Below are positions 1-8,876 of a DNA stretch of 64,000 nt, piece after piece. This DNA is from Cymbomonas tetramitiformis (Eukaryota; Chlorophyta; Pyramimonadophyceae; Pyramimonadales; Pyramimonadaceae): contig LGRX02035483.1 of the NCBI GenBank assembly GCA_001247695.2, forward strand, positions 434,001 through 498,000. The letters run 5' to 3'. Below the pieces are notes generated by a model, which was given only the letters and a program-made list of their open reading frames with translations, did no database searches and was not told the origin of the DNA. The stretch's first letter is position 1; each line of letters opens with the position of its first letter. The position numbers were made by a program, and so were the translations under genes.

Positions 1-169
1 GACCGTAGGCGATTTCGACATGCACGCATGCTCTGCGACGTCGAATGAGGTCGAACGTGCTTTATCAGACGCGACAAGAGTGGCGTTTATTCCGTTATCG
101 CACCAAACCTCTCTGTGGGCTTCGTCAGTTTGATTGAGCTCGTTTCGTTTGAGATTTGCGGCATTCTTG

Positions 170-577
170 ATGCTGACAAATTTCGAACAAAACAACGTCA
201 AGATAACAGCCGGGAAGAACATACAGACGGCCATTTCTAAGGCGCCCAAATTACCGTCGGAGCTCGTGAACATTTGCCTGGTGCGTATCATGCGGTCCTC
301 GGATCGAGCAGACGTGCACGGGCTGCTTTCGGTTCTCCTTACGGTGGATCCTGTGAGGATCGAGGAGTCGTGTCGACGGCCGTGCGCGGTGTGCGGGCGA
401 CTGCGACGAAAGGCTGGAGCGCATTTGCAAGCACGTACAAAAATTATGGATGCTCCTTACGTGGGTGGTTTTCTAATAACTTTGATATTTTGTTTTCATT
501 ACAACTTGTATATATACGCGCGGAATTCTTATGACGAGAGCATTTTGTACGAGTCGCTTTATCGTACTCCGGACTGA
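170..577 (+). CDS. Hypothetical protein with C-terminal hydrophobic segment
   Basis: I do not recognise this protein (135 residues from the first in-frame ATG; the frame is open further upstream with a TTG). A short LPSEL-x-NICLVRI stretch near residue 30 is reminiscent of the start of an F-box, followed by a small Cys cluster (CRRPCAVC) and a hydrophobic stretch (GGFLITLIFCFHYNLYIYA) that could span a membrane. No clear TATA box was seen upstream. The end of the ORF overlaps a TATATATA box at 509-516, so the gene may be real but compact, or part of a larger spliced gene starting outside the window. Confidence 0.4.
   Translation: MLTNFEQNNVKITAGKNIQTAISKAPKLPSELVNICLVRIMRSSDRADVHGLLSVLLTVDPVRIEESCRRPCAVCGRLRRKAGAHLQARTKIMDAPYVGGFLITLIFCFHYNLYIYARNSYDESILYESLYRTPD
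509..516 (+). promoter_or_regulatory. TATATATA box upstream of the 648 gene
   Basis: A TATATATA octamer followed by CGCG lies 130 bp upstream of the ATG at 648. It is inside the preceding ORF. The same octamer precedes many genes here at 40-70 bp, so this one is more distant than usual. Confidence 0.35.
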
Positions 578-647
578 ATCTATATCGGCGTCTGGATTGC
601 GTGCCTAGGCAACTGTGCGTCACCAACACTGCTCGTACGCACAACTC

Positions 648-986
648 ATGGATTTCCAAGAAATAAGAGTGCCCGTTCGACTGAAAAACACGTTTCTCTT
701 ATCGTGGTTGATACGAACTCGTGCTGTGACGGAAATGACCATATCCTTCGCGGCGGCTCAGGCCGCCATACCGGTCATACATTCGTTTTTCAAAAATTAC
801 GACTGGGAAGACGCCGATTCAGTCGTCACGTTTATTATTGTGGCGATACTCACTTACGCCGCCTACTGCGTGTTGATATACAGCATAGAGGTGATCGAAA
901 ACAAACTTAACTACACCGCAGATTTCAGAGTCGTCGAAACGATGAAACAGAAATCTAAAAGAGTGTCTTCGATAAACGTGGATTGA
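648..986 (+). CDS. Small predicted membrane protein
   Basis: A 112-residue protein that I cannot assign to a family. The ATG at 648 is preferred; the frame extends to a GTG at 615. Residues about 59-81 form a strong transmembrane segment (SVVTFIIVAILTYAAYCVLIY), and residues 31-48 are mildly hydrophobic and could be a second helix. The C-terminal tail is charged and ends in a basic stretch. It lies head to tail with the small membrane protein at 1329, suggesting a group of small envelope or host-membrane proteins. Confidence 0.55.
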   Translation: MDFQEIRVPVRLKNTFLLSWLIRTRAVTEMTISFAAAQAAIPVIHSFFKNYDWEDADSVVTFIIVAILTYAAYCVLIYSIEVIENKLNYTADFRVVETMKQKSKRVSSINVD

Positions 987-1328
987 TGATCACCGTAGTC
1001 ATGGGACAGGCTGTCGGGTGGGTGTCAAAGTAAGGCTGTACCTTCAAGTTGCTAGCGCCATGAATCAAAACCGCGTAGAAATCCAAAAGAAAATAAGTGA
1101 AATTGTGGCGCGTACGAGTCTTTCTGTGCGTATATATACACGCATGTGTGTGCGCGCGTGTTCACGCGCACGCGCGGGGTTGTGCTCGATGTGACGGTCC
1201 AACATACGGGATAGCGTCAAACCACTTCCTTCCCGTCCGAGTATATTAACGTATGCTTATATATATACATAGACAATTGTCGCAGTTATATTCCAGAACG
1301 AGTTGATCTTCGTGCCGTTGCAAACAAA
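987..1328 (+). promoter_or_regulatory. Intergenic promoter region with TATA at 1258-1268
   Basis: No gene is seen here. The stretch holds a purine/pyrimidine-alternating run rich in CA/TG and CGCG (about 1126-1180), which could adopt Z-DNA, and the octamer TATATATATAC at 1258-1268. The TATA is about 60-70 bp upstream of the ATG at 1329, the usual spacing in this window. Confidence 0.55.
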
Positions 1329-1670
1329 ATGCGGAGTATGTTGGCAGAGAGAACCGTGAACAGGTATGTATGTTACGACGACGACGGTGTAGAGATCATC
1401 AGCGCGGACGACTGCTATCGGTACGAGAATTCGACGTACAGCGACGACTACGTGACGGGGGTGGTCATATTTTCGATCCTCTCGTTTTTCCTCGTTCTTA
1501 CGTGTTTTTTGTGCATGTCAACTTCGAATTACATGGGATATTACACCTCAAATCGTTTAGCGTTGCGAACCATCCGGCCTACGAACAACAACAAGAAAGA
1601 CAAACTGTCTACAGTATCAGAACGCAATACTCCCGTCTTCGAATTGGAAGCGGGAGAGATGGACGAATAA
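1329..1670 (+). CDS. Small single-pass membrane protein
   Basis: A 113-residue protein with an acidic, Tyr-rich N-terminal half (probably outside; one NST sequon at 34-36), one transmembrane helix at about 42-63 (VTGVVIFSILSFFLVLTCFL) and a polar tail. The ATG at 1329 sits 61-71 bp after a TATATATATAC box. The stop codon TAA is embedded in AATAAA, which may double as a polyadenylation signal. No family recognised; an envelope or host-membrane protein is an inference from its topology. Confidence 0.65.
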   Translation: MRSMLAERTVNRYVCYDDDGVEIISADDCYRYENSTYSDDYVTGVVIFSILSFFLVLTCFLCMSTSNYMGYYTSNRLALRTIRPTNNNKKDKLSTVSERNTPVFELEAGEMDE

Positions 1671-1816
1671 ACCGGAATATCGGAGTACGCGAGCTTTGTC
1701 GAGGCTCGTTGCATTGCCTAAGCGGTGTCTTCTTGCGAGACACGCGGTACTCAGATCGAATCGAGCGTCCGCAGAAATGTCGACACGCTTTTCGACATGG
1801 TTTGGTTCCGAAGGGA

Positions 1817-2341
1817 TTAGAAGTCGATGAACGATTCCAACTTGCAGCGCGTGGATTCGTGATTGTCCCTCGCGTCGAAATTCATCCACGAGACCTCGAC
1901 GTTGTCGGCCGCGACGTGCACAACTCGCAGGATGCATAGAACACCTATACTCGATTGTCTATCGTCACACTTTAACTGGTGTAATTGTTTCACATGCTCG
2001 TAGCAGTTCTTCGAATTGGTGCCGGAGACGGACGTGTCGATTATCGAATACATCGTGTCAGCTTTTCGTCTTTTCTCGACCGCTCCCTTAAACAGTCGAC
2101 ACCAGTTGAAATTGTCACCGCTCCCTTCGTTGTAATCTTCCCCCAATCCTAATTCGTCTGTAATCTTTCGACAAAAGCATATCACAACATTTTTTTCCGC
2201 TACGCCTAATTTGCTCCACACGATCGACGGTCTCAACCTTGCGTGCGCAGTGTAAAAACAGGACGTGTGCTCTTGTTCGCGGTGACTTCCTTGCGCGTCC
2301 TGCGCGCGATCGCCTCGTTTGTTGCACCAATAAAAAGACAT
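1817..2341 (-). CDS. Hypothetical Cys-containing protein
   Basis: A 174-residue minus-strand ORF starting MSFYWCNKRG. I prefer the ATG at 2341 to the upstream GTG, because a TATATATA box at 2407-2414 lies 66 bp upstream, matching other genes. The sequence is rich in Cys, His and basic residues, without a motif I can name. Overlapping ORFs in other frames (1370-1939 plus, 2115-2330 minus) are less convincing. Confidence 0.5.
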   Translation of the reverse strand: MSFYWCNKRGDRAQDAQGSHREQEHTSCFYTAHARLRPSIVWSKLGVAEKNVVICFCRKITDELGLGEDYNEGSGDNFNWCRLFKGAVEKRRKADTMYSIIDTSVSGTNSKNCYEHVKQLHQLKCDDRQSSIGVLCILRVVHVAADNVEVSWMNFDARDNHESTRCKLESFIDF

Positions 2342-2406
2342 TTTATAGGGTGCGGCCTGCACACATCACAATTCTTATCGCTGCGAGTAATTACGTTCAA
2401 CTTGTG

Positions 2407-2414
2407 TATATATA
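2407..2414 (-). promoter_or_regulatory. TATATATA box for the 2341 gene
   Basis: A TATATATA octamer within a TG/CA-rich context, 66 bp upstream of the minus-strand ATG at 2341. About 340 bp between here and the next gene end at 2756 show no convincing ORF. Confidence 0.5.
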
Positions 2415-2755
2415 TGTGTGCATCAGAGTTTGTCTTTTACATAACTCGCTCACGCGTTTGAAAAAAATCCCTAAAAAGTAAATTGGACGGATCGACTGGC
2501 AACTTTTCTGATTTACTCTATCCTGGTTGTGGTATAAGAGGGTTGTCGGAGTTTCTGGTTGCGTTCGAAGCAGTCGTTGTGCGAGTCCAACGAGGTCCGT
2601 CTCGTAGTGTGTCGTCGATCTCGCAAAAGCTAGTAAGTCGAAAGCGTTTTGTTTCACGACGATGCGCCAGAACCGATGGACTTGAAAGAGGTGTGATACT
2701 CTACCGCATTCTCTTACAGAGTGCCTAGCAGCAGACCCACGAGTCGCGCTGTTAC

Positions 2756-3517
2756 CTACTCTCCGGTCGGAGTGGGATGGTACGCGTAATAATAGACCAC
2801 ACAGAGGCCAACTCCCACAGATGCGACGAGCCCCACCGAGAACACGATGAGAGTGGTTCCCATAACCGGCGTGCCGTAAACATCCGTGCTGTCGAAGCTT
2901 ATCGCATACACGAACAGAAGAAGGTAGACGTGCAAGAAGTGCACGTAAACTTTTTGCGCGCACGACATGGACAACAGACTCATTCTGCGCAAACTCCGAG
3001 CGTTGAATTCTTGGTGCGTGTTTGGGTAAAAAGCGTAGGTGGTCCACATTGAAGATAGTACAGGAAACACGTGCGTGAAGACGTTGTACATCTCGGCTTC
3101 GGCAATATCTCCGGCCGACATGTCCGCCGCATCTAGGACGGACGTAGAGTAGAAAGCCAGCATCACTAGAATCGACACAAAGACGGTGACAGACAGTATC
3201 AAGAGAGACGGCAAGAAGGCGTGCGAATACTTGCTCAGGTTGTTCAGGGCGGCGGCGCGCGTACACAAGTGAGAAGCCACGATGGTGACCTTGAAAATCA
3301 GGATGATCAAGGTATTGATCGCGTGACATATCAGTGCCCACACCGTGAAGTATCTTAGAGACTCCACAGCGGACGTCACCACACTAAATATGACCATCGC
3401 TACGTAAATGAGACAGAACAACGTGAGGATGGCGAGATTGATTTTATCGTGTACGGTGTCCACGCCCTGCGCGAGTTTTCCATCCGATGCGAAGGTTTTC
3501 TTTTCGGCCACGAGCAT
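2756..3517 (-). CDS. Six-helix membrane protein, AIG1/FAR-17a-like
   Basis: A 253-residue multipass protein with about six hydrophobic helices (near residues 27-48, 56-80, 102-123, 145-165, 187-208 and 217-243). Between helices it has SLRYFTVW (Thr58) and, in helix 4, FTHVFPVL (His149). The AIG1/ADTRP (FAR-17a) family of integral membrane hydrolases of fatty-acid esters of hydroxy fatty acids uses a Thr and a His at comparable places, and related Pr6Pr-type proteins share a YFTxW motif. The family call is by eye and moderate; a hydrolase acting on lipids is inferred. The ATG at 3517 is 66 bp from a TATATATA box; the frame extends three codons to a TTG. Few viral homologues come to mind, so capture from a host is possible. 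Confidence 0.6.
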   Translation of the reverse strand: MLVAEKKTFASDGKLAQGVDTVHDKINLAILTLFCLIYVAMVIFSVVTSAVESLRYFTVWALICHAINTLIILIFKVTIVASHLCTRAAALNNLSKYSHAFLPSLLILSVTVFVSILVMLAFYSTSVLDAADMSAGDIAEAEMYNVFTHVFPVLSSMWTTYAFYPNTHQEFNARSLRRMSLLSMSCAQKVYVHFLHVYLLLFVYAISFDSTDVYGTPVMGTTLIVFSVGLVASVGVGLCVVYYYAYHPTPTGE

Positions 3518-3582
3518 GTTTACCAAACAAATCTGCCGGCGTCTAGAAGATCGATCCGACGCGTACTCAGACGCGACCCGTG

Positions 3583-3590
3583 TATATATA
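3583..3590 (-). promoter_or_regulatory. TATATATA box for the 3517 gene
   Basis: Octamer 66 bp upstream of the minus-strand ATG at 3517, followed on the plus strand by an alternating CGTACGTGCG run. Confidence 0.55.
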
Positions 3591-3674
3591 CGTACGTGCG
3601 TGCGCGCGCGCTTTGAAATTCAACCCGTTCGTTTGCCCTGTCACGTTTTTGAGATCGATGCAGATGGTGTACGA

Positions 3675-3932
3675 TTAACGACGGTTCAAGAAGTTTGTCA
3701 CGTCCGCGGAGAATATACTGGAGTAACACGGAAGCATGTCCACGTCACTTTGATCCGCCGATATTTGCCTCAAATCGCAGGCGCTCTGCTTGTATTTTTC
3801 GCACAAATCGGTATCATACGTGGACAGTTTTTGACAGATAAATCGATCGTACTCCTCCAATTCGCACGTGTTGAGGACGGTCTTTCTCGCGTCGAAGGTG
3901 GTCGAAACGCCACCGTCTGAAGTCGTCGGCAT
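3675..3932 (-). CDS. Small hypothetical protein
   Basis: An 85-residue protein starting MPTTSDGG, with several Cys residues spread along an acidic sequence (ELEEYDRFIC, LCEKYKQSACDL). No family recognised. The ATG at 3932 lies 55 bp from a TATATATA box at 3987-3994, shared with the divergent 1055-residue gene; the longer ORF reading upstream through the TATA region is rejected. Confidence 0.55.
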   Translation of the reverse strand: MPTTSDGGVSTTFDARKTVLNTCELEEYDRFICQKLSTYDTDLCEKYKQSACDLRQISADQSDVDMLPCYSSIFSADVTNFLNRR

Positions 3933-3986
3933 GGTGATCCTTGGCGTACGCACACACGCACACCTACCCCCGCTTTTGTTCAAGGG

Positions 3987-3994
3987 TATATATA
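3987..3994. promoter_or_regulatory. Shared divergent TATATATA box
   Basis: This palindromic octamer sits between the minus-strand gene starting at 3932 (55 bp away) and the plus-strand gene starting at 4110 (116 bp away). Because the box reads the same on both strands it may serve both genes. Confidence 0.5.
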
Positions 3995-4109
3995 CACCAA
4001 CGCACGTACACACGCGACTCCGCGCTCGAGCACTCGACACAAACGCGCGGCTTGCCTTCTCGGCAATTCACCCCCGGCTTCTGGTGCCGACAGAGGACGC
4101 GGTCACGCT

Positions 4110-7100
4110 ATGGCGTACACCGCAAAATATCAGCGCGACGACTCCGTCGTATGCTGCGGCAACGTGCCGCGGTCGATTCTATTGTCTCCACAATTTCACT
4201 CGGACCGACCCGAGTACGGACGGTGGCGAGGGTTTGTAGAAGCGGTCGGCCATTCTGACACAGGTTGCGACCACAAAGCTCAAATGTTCCCACTCACAAA
4301 AGATTCGTTCGACATCAAAGGTGAGAGCGTTTACTACACGGGAATGTTCCTGCCGTATCAAGTCGACATTTTGGCCGTGACGACTCGGTGTGGCTTAGGC
4401 GGAATCAAACACGATAATCTGCACACTTACTACGGTCGTCGGATTCCGCCGCAACCAAGCGAGCAGACCTCGTGCTTCCGTGCGAAAGAAAGGTCTAGAC
4501 GCTCTCGGGACGCCTTTTCGGACTCGGATCGGGATCAAGTTTCCGATGCCTCCGAGTCCGATTTCAGCGACGACGACGATGCCGGCAACGCCTCGAGAAA
4601 AGCTGATCGCCGTCGCTCACTCGAGGGCGCAGGTTGCGCAGAGAACATGGAACATTTCTCGGCAATCACCTACGTACCGGCGCCGTTTTTGTGTAAGGCT
4701 TTGAACACCCGAGACTATCTGCCGCAGATGGCCGCGGCCCAAAAAAACATGACGGAGGCGTTTGTGCGTCGACTGTTCTACAAAGTCGTGTTTCCGACCA
4801 TTCCGGAGCCGGAGAGAAACTACGATCTCGACAAAACGCAGAAAATGCAACTGTTTCATCAGCTCGCCATCGTGCAAATTTACGCGAGCGTCGACGATTA
4901 CAAAAAGTTTTACATACAGCAATACACACCCCACGAGTCGAGCATGAAGGAAAACATCGTGATACTGTTTGCGCGCATGATAGAATCCTTCATGCACGGG
5001 AGCGCAAACGACGATCACCATGACATCGACGAACAAAACAAAAATCGGCATCGCTTCTTGACGGAGCTGAACCAGAATCCAAGCAGCAGTGCAGATCACG
5101 TCAAGAGTAGCGTCAAAACAAGAAAAAGGTGGGTGCGTAACTTTTTGAGGTACGAAAAGGTGAAGGAATGGAAAGACAATTTCAGACAGTTCAAGACGTA
5201 TTGGACGTTGGTCTTCTTCGAGCTGGACAACCGAGTACACCAATATTACGCCGGGCACACGGTGGACCTCACGCTGAGTAAGAGGTGGCCAAACGAAAGC
5301 TCGCATGTCGATTACGCCGCTGTCCTGACCGCGGAGTATCTGCGTTTTCCAACCGGAGCGACCGACCTGTCGATTACGAGATGCGACGGAGCTCCTTACA
5401 AAGCGCCCGCCTCTTTTCAGCACTTCGACATACACTGCGTGTACGACCACCTACTGCCTCTCTTTTTATCCAGAACCGCGATGGACGTCGTGAAAATTCT
5501 TAACGATCACGACTTATCCCTGCTGCAGCACATGTGCGACAGCTCCGGTCTTTCCTTGCTCGAGCTGTTCGACACGCACCTGGTGGAAACGGTCATTCGG
5601 AAAACCAAGAAATCCAGAAACAAAAGCACTTTGCATTTTCAAAACTTCAAACTAAAACCTCTTTCTGGCTTTGTGCAGCACACCTTGGAGCCATCGGTTA
5701 AAAGGTTGGCTTACGGTAACTCGTCGGAGGTAGGCGAGCGCGATGTGGTCTGGGTCAGCAACGCCATCGAGTTGTGCTTGACCGAAGTCGAGCGAGCCTT
5801 CACAGACAACACCTTTGCTCGTGTCACGATACAAGAGGACACGCTACTGAACGTGCGTAGGCAATCGATCGTGAACTGCTCTTTCAAATCGCACATGCTC
5901 AGCGCGGCCTTGAAGAAAGCCGCGTCGGATTGCTACCTGTATCTGCGCAGAAAATCCAAATTCGCGGAGGAGATAGCTCCACGCATATTTCCAAAGGACG
6001 CGGCGTATGCGCAGCGGGCTGCGAGTCGGACGGCGCAAGGCCCTCGCCTGTACAGAACCGAGGACTGCGATCCCTTCGCGGACGAATCCTATTTCGACTT
6101 TCCGGAAGCCACCTACAACCGCGCGACGTGCAATCAGCCGTCGCCTGTGAGGTTTCTGCTGCACTTGCACGAGTCGTACTACAATCGTCTCTGCGATTCC
6201 GAGCAGTATCTGAAGCAGATGATCAACACGTACTCGTACGCCGACGACTTGCCGGAAGATGTGCCGAGCAGCACTCGCGTGCAAGGCTTCTCCGGTCTCG
6301 AGCACGAGTCCTTTCCCTTCGAAATGTTCCCTTTCGATCACGACATCGCCGTCGCGCCTACGTACTCATCGATTCCAACGCCCGCTTTCAAGGATTTGAT
6401 TCACTTCCCAAACGACATCGACGCCCAGGCCAATTGGACCGAGCTTTTTGCCTCCTGCGCGCAGCCTTCGGTGTTGCCGATCGCTTCGGATCAATGGACA
6501 TCGCACGTAAAGGACATCTTCGGCGGGTTGCAAAAGCACAGGACCGAGGAGCAAGACCTCATCCGCGATCGAAGAAATCTGCACCTTGTAGAGACCGTCG
6601 TCAAGAGCCTGCGCTCGTCCTTGCTTAAATGGACTCGCACCGTGGCGGACGACTCGGGCGTGATCAGTCAGAGCTTTTTCAATACCGAGCGTGTTATGTC
6701 GCAACAAACCGCGGTGACCTTGTCTTTTTGGTTCGCACAGATGAGAAACTCGAACACTCGCGATCAGGTCGTCGCAGATTGGCGTCGAAGATGGGGCGGT
6801 GGGTACTTGCTACCGAATTGTGTCCGCTATCTGTACTGTCAGAACCTCTTCGCGGAAACCAACAGACACACGCTCGGTGTTTTGTGCGGCGCGCACCTCT
6901 GGTCCATCGTCGGGTTCGAAATGCACTTAGCGATTCTTACCTTCTCGCTGAAAATGATCGCGAATGTCGAGCGTCGTGTGCGAGACGTCATGCCCGACGC
7001 GTCGGGTCCGTGCAGCGTTCTCTCGCACACCTGCTCCTACGACATACAAATGCAGACGTGCCGTCTGGTGGGTATGTTCGCCAAGAGAGCCACGAGCGTT

Positions 7101-7277
7101 CGAGACGCGAAAACCTTTCGCAGCGAATCTGAAAGACACGAGTTTCACAGACTCCTCGACGACGGCATCGTCGAGAGCAAGGCTAAACTGGAGACGCTGC
7201 TGCTTATGCGAAAGGAGCGCCGAATAGAATCGGTCCCCGATTGCGCCCCTGCGCTCGGGTTTCGCGCGTATCCCTGA
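4110..7277 (+). CDS. Very large protein of unknown function (1055 aa)
   Basis: A clean 1055-residue ORF from ATG to TGA. Residues about 125-170 form a Ser/Asp/Arg-rich, likely disordered and phosphorylatable acidic stretch (SDSDRDQVSDASESDFSDDDD). The rest is mixed alpha/beta with no signal peptide or membrane segment, and I found no nucleotide-binding or catalytic motif. Its size, uninterrupted coding and position near the terminase make it a candidate virion protein, including the major capsid protein or an inner tegument protein, but nothing in the sequence proves that. The herpesvirus major capsid protein is usually 1100-1400 residues. It shares a divergent promoter with the 85-residue gene. 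Confidence 0.85.
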   Translation: MAYTAKYQRDDSVVCCGNVPRSILLSPQFHSDRPEYGRWRGFVEAVGHSDTGCDHKAQMFPLTKDSFDIKGESVYYTGMFLPYQVDILAVTTRCGLGGIKHDNLHTYYGRRIPPQPSEQTSCFRAKERSRRSRDAFSDSDRDQVSDASESDFSDDDDAGNASRKADRRRSLEGAGCAENMEHFSAITYVPAPFLCKALNTRDYLPQMAAAQKNMTEAFVRRLFYKVVFPTIPEPERNYDLDKTQKMQLFHQLAIVQIYASVDDYKKFYIQQYTPHESSMKENIVILFARMIESFMHGSANDDHHDIDEQNKNRHRFLTELNQNPSSSADHVKSSVKTRKRWVRNFLRYEKVKEWKDNFRQFKTYWTLVFFELDNRVHQYYAGHTVDLTLSKRWPNESSHVDYAAVLTAEYLRFPTGATDLSITRCDGAPYKAPASFQHFDIHCVYDHLLPLFLSRTAMDVVKILNDHDLSLLQHMCDSSGLSLLELFDTHLVETVIRKTKKSRNKSTLHFQNFKLKPLSGFVQHTLEPSVKRLAYGNSSEVGERDVVWVSNAIELCLTEVERAFTDNTFARVTIQEDTLLNVRRQSIVNCSFKSHMLSAALKKAASDCYLYLRRKSKFAEEIAPRIFPKDAAYAQRAASRTAQGPRLYRTEDCDPFADESYFDFPEATYNRATCNQPSPVRFLLHLHESYYNRLCDSEQYLKQMINTYSYADDLPEDVPSSTRVQGFSGLEHESFPFEMFPFDHDIAVAPTYSSIPTPAFKDLIHFPNDIDAQANWTELFASCAQPSVLPIASDQWTSHVKDIFGGLQKHRTEEQDLIRDRRNLHLVETVVKSLRSSLLKWTRTVADDSGVISQSFFNTERVMSQQTAVTLSFWFAQMRNSNTRDQVVADWRRRWGGGYLLPNCVRYLYCQNLFAETNRHTLGVLCGAHLWSIVGFEMHLAILTFSLKMIANVERRVRDVMPDASGPCSVLSHTCSYDIQMQTCRLVGMFAKRATSVRDAKTFRSESERHEFHRLLDDGIVESKAKLETLLLMRKERRIESVPDCAPALGFRAYP

Positions 7278-7439
7278 GATGGGACAGATAAATTTGCGCG
7301 GAAAAGGAGATGCAGAACAGCGGTAACACGAGTGGTCGTGATACTTATGGTTCACAAAAATGTAAAGGTTGTGCGTGTGTGTGAACCTCGATCGTGAGCA
7401 TCGAATTAGTTAGACTGTTTTTGAGAAACTTCTATCGTG

Positions 7440-7447
7440 TATATATA
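7440..7447 (+). promoter_or_regulatory. TATATATA box for the Hint-like gene
   Basis: Octamer followed by CACACG, 63-70 bp upstream of the ATG at 7510. Confidence 0.6.
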
Positions 7448-7509
7448 CACACGCCTTTAAAGATCGCATGAATAAACGCGTACGACCTTAAATCTGCCCA
7501 CGATCGTAC

Positions 7510-8163
7510 ATGGGTTGGACCGGTGACACAGCCGTCGAGGCCTACGATGGCACCGTCTACCGAATGCAGAACCTGAAGAAAGGACTCGTGTTAAAGGGAC
7601 GGAGTGGGCCGGTGGTTGTGGAGTGTCTCGTGAAAACCGTCTTGGACTCCGAGGCGTACAATGCCGCGAACTGCGACCCGTTGTGCCAAGTTGTCGAATT
7701 TGCCTTTGATCGGAACAGCGGTAAGAACGATGAGACACAAGAGATCAAAGTCTCGACGCAACCTCATGCTTGCGGGCACATGTACAATCCCGTGATGGTG
7801 ATCAGCAAATGGGCAAAAAACTCCTGGATTTGGACGCAAATGCAAACCGTTTCTAATCAGCCCTTCGTCAACAAATACCTCGTCACTTACGACATTGTTT
7901 TGAAGGAACACCACAGACACATTCCGATTTCCGTCTTCAGGGACGTGTACATACCGTCTTTGGGACACGGGATTGTGGACGACGTGATTTGTCATCCCTA
8001 CTTCGGCAGCACACAGATTATCAAAGACATTCAGGTAGAACCCGCGTATCACAGCGAGGGCCTCGTCGTACTGCAGGGCAAGCACTACGTACGCGACGAC
8101 GAAACCGGTACCGTTCAAAGTGTCGTGGGCAAGAACGCGACAGCTCCGTGCGTGTTGGCGTAG
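7510..8163 (+). CDS. Stand-alone Hint-fold (Vint-type) protein lacking the nucleophilic Cys
   Basis: A 217-residue protein that matches the pattern of Hint domains of the Vint type seen in protist proteins with von Willebrand A domains. The opening GWTGDTAV with DG and LKKG is block A. A YNPVMVISKWAKNSWIW stretch is where the TPxHP-like block normally lies. NKYLVTYDIVLKEHHRHIPI follows, then LGHGIVDDVICHPYFGS, and RDDETGTV at the end. In active Hint domains the first residue is Cys (or Ser), in a context like C-F-x-G-D-T. Here the protein starts M-G-W-T-G-D-T and the frame closes with a stop a few codons upstream, so the nucleophile is missing and no self-processing is expected. It is also not attached to an N-terminal partner. 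The role is unknown; a binding domain derived from a Hint protein is an inference. TATA spacing supports the start. Confidence 0.75.
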   Translation: MGWTGDTAVEAYDGTVYRMQNLKKGLVLKGRSGPVVVECLVKTVLDSEAYNAANCDPLCQVVEFAFDRNSGKNDETQEIKVSTQPHACGHMYNPVMVISKWAKNSWIWTQMQTVSNQPFVNKYLVTYDIVLKEHHRHIPISVFRDVYIPSLGHGIVDDVICHPYFGSTQIIKDIQVEPAYHSEGLVVLQGKHYVRDDETGTVQSVVGKNATAPCVLA

Positions 8164-8876
8164 CGCCATACCGTCAAACAATGTGGAGATACGACTTCCA
8201 CAGAATTCCTATATCTATCGGAAATCGACTATTTGACACTTGACCGATCAAATGCAAAAAGTCGGCCGATAAGTACAGTAATACGTAACAATGAAATACA
8301 ATTGATATAGAGCGAGCGCTGTTTTGTAAATATTCTGAATCGAGTTGCAAACTGAGAAGCGGGGGTGCGACAACCGAATACATGTCCACATTTTCGTGCG
8401 TGTACTGTGTATACGTGAACGAATAGCGAGCAAACATCGCCTTCGTTTCGGAGCAATCGTCTTTCGACCGACACTGTTCGTATTATGTTTTTTTAGTGGC
8501 GCGAAGGAGTCAGTACACTTAAAAAAACGAGTTTCGTAGAGGACGGGGATTTGTGGGTATGTTTTAGCAATGAAAGTTTGAAGCTCATACTGTCGATACA
8601 CAACAAGTCCACTATGTTCGATGTATACAGTGGGAATATCGCTTCCGCAAACGCCTCATATCCACTAAGGGTCGCCTTTTTATGTTAGTGAGTTGTGAAG
8701 ATTCAATCTCTGATCGCGATCCGTGATGAACGCGGTGTGAATGCTGTTTTCAACTTCCGCGACGTGACTGCTCGCATAAAAACAGCGTTGCCCACAGGCT
8801 ACGTTGATATGCGAAAGTCGAGGTGTTGACAGCCTTTATCGCAGAGCCGAAGAGCGTGAGAACGAAGCACTTCAAA
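8164..8876. repeat. Gene-free stretch with a diverged dispersed-repeat copy (8535-8690)
   Basis: No ORF here has credible coding character. From about 8535 to 8690 the sequence resembles, on the minus strand, the dispersed 150-190 bp element found at 13630, 47640 and elsewhere (a GGGG..TTTGTGGG..TGTTTTAGCAATGA..TTTGAA order). The remainder upstream of the ATG at 8877 holds a CATAAAAACAG stretch at about 8775, but no strong TATA box. Confidence 0.5.

Noticed and set aside
1370..1939. 189-residue plus-strand ORF
   Set aside because: Overlaps the small membrane gene in a different frame, Arg-rich, non-ATG start.
2397..3341. 314-residue minus-strand ORF
   Set aside because: Shadow of the six-helix membrane protein in another frame; Arg/His-rich composition and no promoter.
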